This document shows, in pieces, positions 24,102 through 31,862 of a DNA stretch of 64,000 nt (its first letter is position 1; each line of letters begins with the position of its first letter). The translations under genes were made by a program, and so were the position numbers. The stretch spans positions 682,001 to 746,000 of the forward strand of contig OZ246983.1 in the NCBI GenBank assembly GCA_965232595.1. The letters are read 5' to 3'. Origin of the DNA: SZUA-309 sp965232595 (GTDB lineage: Bacteria > Pseudomonadota > Gammaproteobacteria > Pseudomonadales > Azotimanducaceae). The notes beneath the pieces are model-generated. The model was not told the origin of the DNA. It searched no databases and saw only the letters and a list, made by a program, of their open reading frames with translations.

Positions 24102-26924
24102 ATGATCGCCCGCCTGTTCAGGACCCGACCAAAACTCGATAGCAAGGCAGCGGAAGACCGTCGCAGCGCCATCGATGCGCTGTCCGCACAGGAAGCGCAG
24201 AAAGCCCAGGAGGTCCTTGGCCGGCTTGCCCGGGAGGACGACGATCCGGGTGTGCGGCGGGCAGCGGTCGGCCGCTTGAGCAGCGAAGACGCGCTGCGAC
24301 CGCTCCTGACGGATGACAGCCTGGCTGACCGGGCCGTCGAACGGATTATCGAGCTGAACGGCGACGGCGCCTGCATGGCGCTGGCCGAAGAGCCGCCGGT
24401 GCTCGCAGCCCAGCTTTCCAGAGCGGCCGAGCCGAGCGCCCACGCGGAGCGGTTAATGGCTCTGGGTGGTCACAGCCTGCTGATCGACGCGCTACTCGGC
24501 GCACCTCGAGAGCGGCGCGAGTCCCTGCTGGCGCTGCCGCAGCTGCAGACCCTGACCATGCTCCAGGAGCTGGAGCGGCGCTCCCGTGACCGTGACAAGA
24601 AGACGAACCGATTCGCCCGGGGGCGCCTGGACGAGATCCGCAAGCAGACGGCGGCCGCCGCCGAGCTCACCGACGAGCTGGAAGAGCGGCTCGAGAGCCT
24701 GGAGAAGACCACGGCCGAAGCCTCGGAGCATGAGCAGGAACGTCGAACGGTGCTGCTCGATCGGGTGGCCCAAAGCCTCACCGAGCTGGAAGCGCTGAAC
24801 GCCGGGCTGGCGGCAAGCGGCGCGGAGCCGAAAGACCTGACGAGCCTGAGCAATCGCTACGACTCGCTCATTAAGCTGCAGGTTGCGCCGGTTGAAGCGA
24901 CGCCTGCGGCTACGGAGCCCGCAGAAAGCACTGCTGCCGATCCGGCACCGACACCTGGCCAGGATCCGGCTGGCGACTTCGACGAGCTGACCGCAAGCTT
25001 CCAGGCGCTGGATGAAGCGCTGGAGCGCAGCACCGACTTCGCAACGCTGGCTGCCGAACGGCAGCGGCTCACCGAGCTGTGGCTGGCCAGCGCCGATCAG
25101 GCGCCGCCAGAGGATGGGCAACACCGGGTGTTCGAGCAGGTGTCCCACCGTTTCCAACTGCTCGCCGAGGCGAACCGACAGCTGGAGACCGCCACCTTCC
25201 CGGCGCTCGAGCCGGATTCGCTGGCAGCTGCCGCGGAGGATGCAGCGGCGTCAGATCAGGGACGGGCCGCCCAGAACCTGGAGAGCAGCCTGCGCAAGCT
25301 GGAAAAAACGCTGGCCGGGATCGGCTGGCCGAGCTGGGCCGCCGTACCCGATGTGCTCAGCGAGCAGCGCGCGCTGGTGGAAGTCGCCGCAGCCCGGCTC
25401 AATGACTGGAAAGAAGGTGTCGCCCGGGTAACCGAGTCATTAAACCAATCACTGGAGCAGCTCGAGGCGCTGATCGATGCCGGCGAGCTCAAGTCCGCTC
25501 GAGCCGAAGCCGGTCGGATTCGTAAAGCCCTGAAGCCGCTGCCCGAAAAAGCGGCGACCGCGCTGAACCGGCAACTGGCCCGGGCCTCCGCTCGCCTCGG
25601 CGAGCTCAGCGACTGGCAGACCTATGCCACCACCCCGAAGCGGGAAGCTCTGCTCAGCGCGATGACGGAAATCGCCGAAACACCGCTCTCACCTGCCGAT
25701 CAGGCCAGCCGGATCAAAGCCCTGCGCGGCGAGTGGAACGCGCTCGGGCCAGTGGGTCGGAGCGACGACCACAAGCTGCTCGACACCTTCAACGAGATGG
25801 CCGAAAAGGCGTTCGAACCCTGTCGCAGCCACTTCGCCGAGCAGGCTGAGGTCAGGGCGGCCAACCTGGCTGCCAGGGAAGCCATCTGCGAGTCGCTCAG
25901 CCAGTACCTGACGGCGACGGACTGGAGCAGCACGGATTTCAAGGCAGCCGAGCGAATCATGCGCACGGCCAGAGACGAGTGGCGGGCCCATCACCCGGTC
26001 GATCGCAGCGCCGGCAAGGCGCTGGAAGCGCGCTTCGAAGCCCTGCAGGCGGACCTGCACCAACAGATCAAGGCAGAGTGGGACCGGAACCTGGAGGCGA
26101 AGCGGCAGATCGTGCAGGAAGCCCAGGCGCTGGCCGCATCCGAGCAGCCGATCCAGGAGCAGGTAGACGGCGCCAAGCGCCTGCAGCAGCGCTGGAAAAC
26201 CATCGGCAGCACGCCGCGACGCCCGGATCAGACGCTCTGGCGCGACTTTCGAGCCGCCTGTGACGCCATCTTCGAGGGCCGGGACAGCGCCAAGCGCAGC
26301 GAGGACCAGGAGATTCAGAGCAACCGCGGCGCCGCCGAGCAGCTGCTCGAGGCATTCCGCAGCCGCCTGGATGATGCCGCAAGCCCCATCGAGGCCACTG
26401 CCCTGCGCGAGTTCCAGAGCCAGTACGCCGAGCTGCCGGCCCTGCCGGAGCGACTTGCGCGAGCGCTCGATCGGGAACGGGACGGGCTGGTGCGGACGGC
26501 GGAGCAGCAGCTGCGAGACCAGCGTGCCGCTGCGGCTCGGGCTCGACTGGAGAACCTGAAAGCACAGGATGCAGAGGTGTCCGCGCTGGAACAGCGGCAA
26601 CTGGCCGGGGAAACCGTCGACTTCGAGGCACCGGATTCGAGCTTCCGGGGTCGCTGCCAGCCGAACGCCGAGCCGGTGGCAACGGACGTGCTCACCCGGC
26701 TCGTCATCGAAGCGGAGATCGCCGCCGAGCTCGAGTCAGAGGAGTCGGACCTCAGGATGAGCCTGCAGGTGGAAATGATGAACGCGGGTCGCGGGCGGGA
26801 AGCGCTGGCGGCCACGCCTGAGGATCTGACCGACCGCTGGTGCGAGCTCGGGCCGAAGGAGGCATCGGCAGACGCCCTTCGGGAGCGGTTCTTCGCCGCC
26901 ATTTCGGTGCTGCTCGGACGCTGA
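24102..26924 (+). CDS. DUF349-domain coiled-coil protein
   Basis: The 940-residue cytoplasmic protein starts with helical HEAT-like repeats (about 1-160), continues with long charged coiled coil (170-270 and 290-500), and has three DUF349 units in the C-terminal half. These are marked by RGEWNALGPVGR near 540, ARDEWRAHHPVDR near 625 and QQRWKTIGSTPRRPD near 697. No catalytic motif is evident. DUF349 proteins have no firmly established function that I can cite. It starts 46 bp after the CDGSH gene and converges on the histidine kinase gene. Confidence 0.85.
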   Translation: MIARLFRTRPKLDSKAAEDRRSAIDALSAQEAQKAQEVLGRLAREDDDPGVRRAAVGRLSSEDALRPLLTDDSLADRAVERIIELNGDGACMALAEEPPVLAAQLSRAAEPSAHAERLMALGGHSLLIDALLGAPRERRESLLALPQLQTLTMLQELERRSRDRDKKTNRFARGRLDEIRKQTAAAAELTDELEERLESLEKTTAEASEHEQERRTVLLDRVAQSLTELEALNAGLAASGAEPKDLTSLSNRYDSLIKLQVAPVEATPAATEPAESTAADPAPTPGQDPAGDFDELTASFQALDEALERSTDFATLAAERQRLTELWLASADQAPPEDGQHRVFEQVSHRFQLLAEANRQLETATFPALEPDSLAAAAEDAAASDQGRAAQNLESSLRKLEKTLAGIGWPSWAAVPDVLSEQRALVEVAAARLNDWKEGVARVTESLNQSLEQLEALIDAGELKSARAEAGRIRKALKPLPEKAATALNRQLARASARLGELSDWQTYATTPKREALLSAMTEIAETPLSPADQASRIKALRGEWNALGPVGRSDDHKLLDTFNEMAEKAFEPCRSHFAEQAEVRAANLAAREAICESLSQYLTATDWSSTDFKAAERIMRTARDEWRAHHPVDRSAGKALEARFEALQADLHQQIKAEWDRNLEAKRQIVQEAQALAASEQPIQEQVDGAKRLQQRWKTIGSTPRRPDQTLWRDFRAACDAIFEGRDSAKRSEDQEIQSNRGAAEQLLEAFRSRLDDAASPIEATALREFQSQYAELPALPERLARALDRERDGLVRTAEQQLRDQRAAAARARLENLKAQDAEVSALEQRQLAGETVDFEAPDSSFRGRCQPNAEPVATDVLTRLVIEAEIAAELESEESDLRMSLQVEMMNAGRGREALAATPEDLTDRWCELGPKEASADALRERFFAAISVLLGR

Positions 26925-26934
26925 TCCGCTCAGC

Positions 26935-28287
26935 TCAGGACGGCAGGTCCATCCGGATCGAGGCGCCACCCCAGTCGCTTTCATCAATGCTCAGCTCGCC
27001 GGAGTAGGCGCCAACGAGCTCGTGCACCATGGCCAGGCCGATGCCCTGACCCGGCTGAATCTCGTCCGCGCGGGTCCCTCGGTTCAACACCTGCTCACGG
27101 AGTGCCTCGTCGATGCCCGGACCGTCGTCGTCGATCACCAGGCGGATGCGCGCCGCCTGGGTGCCTTCCGTCGCTGCCAGCAGCTCGCCGCTGATGCGTA
27201 CCCGGCTGCTGGTGTACTTGAAAGCGTTTTCCAGCAGGTTGCCCAGCATCTCCATGAGGTCGCGCTCATCGCCGCGCACCATGAGGCCCGTGGGCACGGC
27301 CTGATCCACCCTGATGCCACGTTCCTGGTAGGCGGTGTTCAGGGCGCGGAGCAGCCGGCTGACAAGTGTGCCGACGTCCACCGCCTTGCCCACCACCACC
27401 GGGCCGGACACGGACGCTCGATTGAGCTGATGGGTCACGGTGCTTTCCATGCGGTCCAGCTGCTCCCGAACCAGCTCGTCCCCGTGCTCGCCGCGGCGCC
27501 TGCTGAGCTCGTTACGCATGACCGCCAGCGGCGTCTTCAGCGAGTGCGCCAGGTCCTCCATCGCTTTGCGGTACCGACTGCGGCTGCGCTCTTCATGAGC
27601 AATGAACCGGTCCAGATTCTCCGCCAGACCTTCGAGCTCGGTGGGATAGGCTTCCGACAGTCGGTCCCGCTGCCCTTCCTCCAGCTCCCTCACCTCTCCC
27701 GCCATGACTCGCAGCGGCCTGAGCCCCCAGCGCACGGCCAGCGCCTGCGCGAGCACAAAAAACACGGTTACGGCGCCGAGGCCGATGTACAGGTTGCGGC
27801 GGAAGCTGCCGATGGCGGCCACAAACGGACGCTGGTCGGTGGCCACGGCAAAGTTGACCACCGCTTCGTCTTCCCAGATCACCGAGTAGTGGGTGACAAA
27901 CCGGTCGACGCCATCCTCACCGGTGAACTCGAGAAACTCAAACTCGCCGAGACCCGACCAGGCCGGTTCCGGCAGGCTGATGGAGGTGGTGATGGTGGAG
28001 GGAGACGCCCAGACCGCATCGTCGTCGCGGCCGAGCACCGCAGCGTAGAGCCCGCTCTCAGGCTGGTGCAGGCGCGGTTCCGGCAGCTCCACACCAAACG
28101 ACAGCAGCGCCCCGGACTTGTTCATGGATCCCATCAGCGAGTAGGTCACCAGCTTCAGCTGCTCCTCGGCGCCATCCAGCACGCTGGCCCGGAAGGACCG
28201 GTCCAGAACGATGCCGGCAAGCGAGAGGAAAGAGCCGAGAACGACGGTGGTGATCAGCAGCAGGCGGGTCTGAATGCCTGCTTTCAA
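26935..28287 (-). CDS. sensor histidine kinase, PhoQ-like organisation
   Basis: The 450-residue inner-membrane kinase has transmembrane segments at 8-27 and 166-186 flanking a periplasmic sensor of about 135 residues, then a HAMP-like linker, an H box with His248 (EDLAHSLKTPLAV), and a catalytic domain with N (NLLENAFKYT), G1 (DDDGPGI) and G2 (GQGIGLAMVHEL). It overlaps the response regulator gene by 4 bases, so the pair is cotranscribed and cognate. The stimulus is not evident; the periplasmic region is not strikingly acidic like that of enteric PhoQ. Confidence 0.93.
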   Translation of the reverse strand: MKAGIQTRLLLITTVVLGSFLSLAGIVLDRSFRASVLDGAEEQLKLVTYSLMGSMNKSGALLSFGVELPEPRLHQPESGLYAAVLGRDDDAVWASPSTITTSISLPEPAWSGLGEFEFLEFTGEDGVDRFVTHYSVIWEDEAVVNFAVATDQRPFVAAIGSFRRNLYIGLGAVTVFFVLAQALAVRWGLRPLRVMAGEVRELEEGQRDRLSEAYPTELEGLAENLDRFIAHEERSRSRYRKAMEDLAHSLKTPLAVMRNELSRRRGEHGDELVREQLDRMESTVTHQLNRASVSGPVVVGKAVDVGTLVSRLLRALNTAYQERGIRVDQAVPTGLMVRGDERDLMEMLGNLLENAFKYTSSRVRISGELLAATEGTQAARIRLVIDDDGPGIDEALREQVLNRGTRADEIQPGQGIGLAMVHELVGAYSGELSIDESDWGGASIRMDLPS

Positions 28288-28955
28288 GCAGTGGTTTCCA
28301 TGGAGAAGCGGTAGCCCTGGCCGCGGATGGTGCGGATCGGGTTAACCGGCGTCAGCTTCTTGCGCAGCCGACCGACGAACACCTCGATCACGTTGCTGTC
28401 CCGGTCGAAGTCCTGCTCGTAGAGATGATCGGTGAGCTCCGTCTTGGAGACGACCCGGCTCGGGTTCAGCATCAGGTACTCGAGCACTTTGTACTCGTAG
28501 GCGGTGAGCTCGACGAGCGCATCTTCCACCCGCACTTCCTTCTTGGCCGTATCGAGCTTCAGGCCGCCCTGCTCGATCACCGGGGAGGCGTAGCCGGCTG
28601 CCCGGCGCATCAGCGCGTTCAGGCGGGCCAGCAGCTCTTCGGTCTGAAAAGGTTTGGTCAGGTAGTCATCGGCGCCGGCTTCCAGGCCTTCCACCTTGTC
28701 CTGCCAGTTGCCCCGAGCGGTGAGCACGAGCACCGGGAAGTCCCGGTTCTCACGGCGCAGCTCGGCAATCAGATCCATGCCGTCCAGCTTCGGCAGGCCG
28801 AGGTCCACCACTGCCGCGTCGTAGTCGTACTCACGGCCGAAGTAGAGGCCCTCTTCGCCGTCTGCTGCCAGATCGACGATGAAGCCTTCTTCGTTCAGCC
28901 GGTCTTTCAGCTGGGCGGAGAGGTTGGGTTCGTCTTCGACTACCAGTATTCGCAT
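28284..28955 (-). CDS. OmpR/PhoP-family response regulator
   Basis: The 223-residue regulator has a receiver with phospho-acceptor Asp51 (VVDLGLPKLDG) and Lys101-type KPF, then an OmpR-type winged helix (LTAYEYKVLEYLMLNPSRVV, VFVGRLRKKL, IRGQGYRF). I start at the ATG at 28955, after AAGGGAGAAG; the 36 codons upstream lie in the PepSY gene region and are not conserved. The histidine kinase overlaps its 3' end, and a PepSY gene sits 22 bp upstream, so all three are probably one operon. Confidence 0.94.
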   Translation of the reverse strand: MRILVVEDEPNLSAQLKDRLNEEGFIVDLAADGEEGLYFGREYDYDAAVVDLGLPKLDGMDLIAELRRENRDFPVLVLTARGNWQDKVEGLEAGADDYLTKPFQTEELLARLNALMRRAAGYASPVIEQGGLKLDTAKKEVRVEDALVELTAYEYKVLEYLMLNPSRVVSKTELTDHLYEQDFDRDSNVIEVFVGRLRKKLTPVNPIRTIRGQGYRFSMETTA

Positions 28956-28977
28956 CTTCTTCTCCCTTGCCGCCTGC

Positions 28978-29349
28978 TCAGCGTGAGGACATGCGGCCTT
29001 CGGAGTCCACGTAGTATTGTTTGACGCGCTTGCCGTCGACAAGAACGCGCACGTTGTAGCCACGACGGCCGCCCTTCTCTACCGGCGTCGCGGACAGCAC
29101 CCGGCCACCCGTCTTCCGCCGCACCTTGTCCGCGGCCTGCTCGAGGGATATGCCACCCACCGGCGCCGCGTAGTGATTGGGCTGCGCCTGCTGCGCGACG
29201 AGCATGGAGAGGACGCTGCCACCTTCCAGCAGCAGGGGCTCACCGGCAGCAGCCGGTGCGCTGAGGCCGAGGCCCAGAACGAAGGGGAGAACAAGCACTG
29301 ACCACGCGAGCCGCTGGCCCTGTCGACGGCCACGATTCTTTTTGCCCAT
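28978..29349 (-). CDS. exported PepSY-domain protein
   Basis: The protein of about 123 residues has a positively charged N-terminus and hydrophobic signal peptide (AWSVLVLPFVLGLGLSAPAAAG) and one PepSY domain (ISLEQAADKVRRKTGGRVLSA to QYYVDSEGRM). Small periplasmic PepSY proteins encoded beside two-component systems often modulate the kinase or inhibit proteases. The start is uncertain: ATG 29349 precedes the signal peptide directly, and an ATG at 29382 is the alternative. Neither has a good ribosome binding site. Confidence 0.82.
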   Translation of the reverse strand: MGKKNRGRRQGQRLAWSVLVLPFVLGLGLSAPAAAGEPLLLEGGSVLSMLVAQQAQPNHYAAPVGGISLEQAADKVRRKTGGRVLSATPVEKGGRRGYNVRVLVDGKRVKQYYVDSEGRMSSR

Positions 29350-29430
29350 GCCCTTCGGGCTACTGCCTGGCAAAAAACTCATGCTCGAATACCGATTGAT
29401 CAACTGCGTGCATTGTACTCCCAAAACCAT

Positions 29431-30024
29431 TTACACGGGTGTGACCTGGACCCGGACCTTGAGGTAACGACCCGGATCGTGATCCATGCGCGTGGTGTGT
29501 GTCTGGCCCGCGTAGCGGTAAGTGACCTCATACCCGTCGAGCTCCAGCTCTTCCCGGGTCTCGTAGACCGTTTCGCAGACTTCCCGCGTCTCGTAGCTCA
29601 CGGTCCGGTAACCACCGTGGCTGCCATAGCTATGGCTGGCGGCCTGACGCTGCTCGGCGCGGCGCTGAATGTCGCGGCCAATGGTGCCACCAAGCACCGC
29701 GCCAACCGCCGTGCCGACCTTCTTGTTGGTCTTGGAATGTCCGACAGCGTTGCCGATGGCACCACCGATGATGGCGCCGAGAATCGGGCCGGTGTAGGAC
29801 CGGTAGCGAGGCTCCTGGTAAACCGGCTCATCCACCAGCGTGCACTGCTCTACCGGCTCCGAGTAGCTGACGGTGCGGTAGACCGGCTCAGCGGCCACCA
29901 CCTTGGCGTGGTCGATACTGGCGCTGGAACCCAGGCTCGCCTGAGCGGTTGCCGGGGTGCTGGCAGCGCTGAGCAGCAGCGTGGAGCCCAGCACAGCGGG
30001 GGCGACGGAGCGGAGAACGTTCAT
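29431..30024 (-). CDS. exported glycine-zipper 2TM-domain protein
   Basis: The 197-residue protein has a signal peptide (cleavage near TATAQA), a central glycine zipper (GPILGAIIGGAIGNAVGH, then GTAVGAVLGGTIGRD; about 79-115), and a Tyr-rich C-terminal domain resembling YMGG/17-kDa surface antigen relatives. Two Cys lie in segments of similar spacing (EQCTLV, REVCETV). The family is found in the cell envelope, function mostly unknown. A GAGG ribosome binding site lies 6 bases upstream of the ATG. It is upstream of the PepSY operon but may have its own promoter. Confidence 0.82.
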   Translation of the reverse strand: MNVLRSVAPAVLGSTLLLSAASTPATAQASLGSSASIDHAKVVAAEPVYRTVSYSEPVEQCTLVDEPVYQEPRYRSYTGPILGAIIGGAIGNAVGHSKTNKKVGTAVGAVLGGTIGRDIQRRAEQRQAASHSYGSHGGYRTVSYETREVCETVYETREELELDGYEVTYRYAGQTHTTRMDHDPGRYLKVRVQVTPV

Positions 30025-30117
30025 CGGATACCTCAGTTCGGTTTCAACTTGCCAGGCAGAGTAGTCCCGGCCCGCTGAACGGTATCTGAATGTTCTTATC
30101 GATTCGGCAGGCGCTGC

Positions 30118-31020
30118 TCAGCGGCGGACCCGGAGGTCTGCAAGTGCATGATTTTCGTCAAGAAAACCGACCAGATCGGCCTGCTCGAGCATGTTTTCCG
30201 CCATCCAGCGGGTGAGCCGTTCGTAGTGCGCAACGAAGCGCTCGATCTCCTCCCCCGACATGCGCCGCTCCGGCGGGTGTGCCTGCTCCTGCTCGGTGCG
30301 CCAGCGGATGACGGCGGCCAGATCCGGCACCCGGAGATAAAGGAGCCGGTCCAGCCGGGCCCAGAGCGCCGCGTAAGGCCCGGAGAGCGCCTCGTTGACG
30401 GCCAGCCGCCAGCTGCCGCTGGCGTCTTCCAGGCGCTCCAGATCGTTGATCGGCGCTCGCAGCCGCGAGGCCGGTTCCGGCTGCGCACCAACGCACCAGC
30501 CTTCAAAGACAACCAGATCCACCTGCTCCAGCGGTACGCCGTCCGCTCGACGGTCGTCCACCGATTTGTCGAACGCCGGCGCCTCAATCGGCGTCCCGGC
30601 GCGGAGCGCATCCAGGACGCGAGCAGCGAGCGCTACGTCGTGCGTGCCGGGCACGCCGCGGGTGCGCAGCAGCGGGTGCACGTCTTGAGCCAACCCTTCC
30701 CGTTCGGACCGGGTCAGATAGAAGTCATCGAGCGACAGGCTGACCGCCTTCCTGCCGAGCACGGCGCAGGCGGCAACCACCAGGCCCGCCAGGGTGCTCT
30801 TGCCGGCACCCTGACCGCCGCTGATCCCGAGCAGGCGGACCCGCCCGCTGGCCTCTCCCTGCCCACACTCCAGCAACGCCAGGAGGGCGGCCAGCCGACG
30901 CCAATCTGGCGGCGCGTCCGCCGGCAGCTCGGCAAGCAGCTCCCGCGCCCCAGCCTCGGCCAGGGCACCGTCCGCATCGGTCAGAACCGCGAGCCGGTCG
31001 AGCATCGCCGAGAGCTTCAT
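30118..31020 (-). CDS. D-glycerate 3-kinase-like P-loop kinase
   Basis: The 300-residue P-loop kinase has Walker A GISGGQGAGKST (65-76), the segment SLDDFYLTRSERE, then HPLLRTRGVPGTHD, LVVFEGWCVGA and HYERLTRWM. This set of motifs is shared by plant-type D-glycerate 3-kinases and the YggC/Tda10 relatives. The reaction is probably ATP-dependent phosphorylation of a small molecule such as glycerate. I start at ATG 31020; the open frame runs 50 codons further upstream with no conservation. It is divergent from the DoxX gene with a 69-bp gap. Confidence 0.8.
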   Translation of the reverse strand: MKLSAMLDRLAVLTDADGALAEAGARELLAELPADAPPDWRRLAALLALLECGQGEASGRVRLLGISGGQGAGKSTLAGLVVAACAVLGRKAVSLSLDDFYLTRSEREGLAQDVHPLLRTRGVPGTHDVALAARVLDALRAGTPIEAPAFDKSVDDRRADGVPLEQVDLVVFEGWCVGAQPEPASRLRAPINDLERLEDASGSWRLAVNEALSGPYAALWARLDRLLYLRVPDLAAVIRWRTEQEQAHPPERRMSGEEIERFVAHYERLTRWMAENMLEQADLVGFLDENHALADLRVRR

Positions 31021-31089
31021 GAGGATATGCGCATAGAACCTTTGGAAGAATTGCAGTCTAACCACGAGAGCGGACGAGGACGAGGACTC

Positions 31090-31803
31090 ATGACCAACCC
31101 AACCGAATCGGCTGGCTTTCTGGGCCAGGCGAGCGACCTGTACGAGCGTCTGCTCGCGGTTTTTACGCACTTCGACGGCTTCGCCTCGCTGCTGCTCCGC
31201 CTCATCCTCGGCCCGGTGCTGATTGCCGCTGGCTGGGAAAAGCTGACCGGCGAGAACTGGTTCGGCTTTCAGCTCGAGTCGTTTCCGTTTCCCTTCAACG
31301 TGCTGCCGCCCGAGCTGTCCTGGTTCCTCGCGTCCTGGACCGAATTTCTCGGCGGCATCCTGCTGCTGCTGGGCTTAGGCACCCGCCTGGTTGCCATCCC
31401 GCTGGCCGTGACCATGTTTGTTGCGGCCTGGGCCGTCCATCTGGACAACGGCTGGCCCGCCATCGCGCCTTCAAACCCGCCCCAGGTGTGCATCGCCGAT
31501 ACCGAGGCGCACGCCCAATCGAACGTCTTCGAGCGCTACATCAAGTGCTACAACGTCAACGAGAGGACCATTGAGGCCTCGGAGCGTCTCGCCAGAGCCA
31601 GGAGCATCCTCAGAGAACACGGCAACTACAGCTATCTGAACGGCTCCGGCAGCATCGTCAAGCTGAACAGCGGCATCGAGTTCGCCGCTACATATCTCGC
31701 CATGCTGCTCGCCCTGGTGGTGATTGGCGGCGGCCGCTATCTGAGCCTGGATTACTACCTGAGCCTGATCGTGAAAACCCATCGCGAGCCGGCCCGCGAA
31801 TGA
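31090..31803 (+). CDS. DoxX-family membrane protein with long extracytoplasmic loop
   Basis: The 237-residue protein starts at the ATG at 31090 after GAGGACGAGGACTC. About four membrane segments are visible (residues about 35-55, 75-95, 98-118, 195-215), with the DoxX-type core LLLRLILGPVLIAAGWEKL. Between the third and fourth segments is an insertion of about 75 residues with two Cys (PPQVCIADT and YIKCYNVNE) and many charged residues. DoxX proteins are usually about 130-160 residues, so the loop is unusual. It may sit in the periplasm and be held by a disulfide. Function is unknown. Confidence 0.78.
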   Translation: MTNPTESAGFLGQASDLYERLLAVFTHFDGFASLLLRLILGPVLIAAGWEKLTGENWFGFQLESFPFPFNVLPPELSWFLASWTEFLGGILLLLGLGTRLVAIPLAVTMFVAAWAVHLDNGWPAIAPSNPPQVCIADTEAHAQSNVFERYIKCYNVNERTIEASERLARARSILREHGNYSYLNGSGSIVKLNSGIEFAATYLAMLLALVVIGGGRYLSLDYYLSLIVKTHREPARE

Positions 31804-31862
31804 GCGCCGCCGGACCCGCAAACACCCTATAATTCCGCCCGAACAAGACCCCTACCAGCATT

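Noticed and set aside
30148..31089. N-terminal extension of the DoxX-type frame by 314 codons
   Set aside because: It is antisense to the glycerate-kinase-like gene. A ribosome binding site and the membrane protein start lie at 31090.
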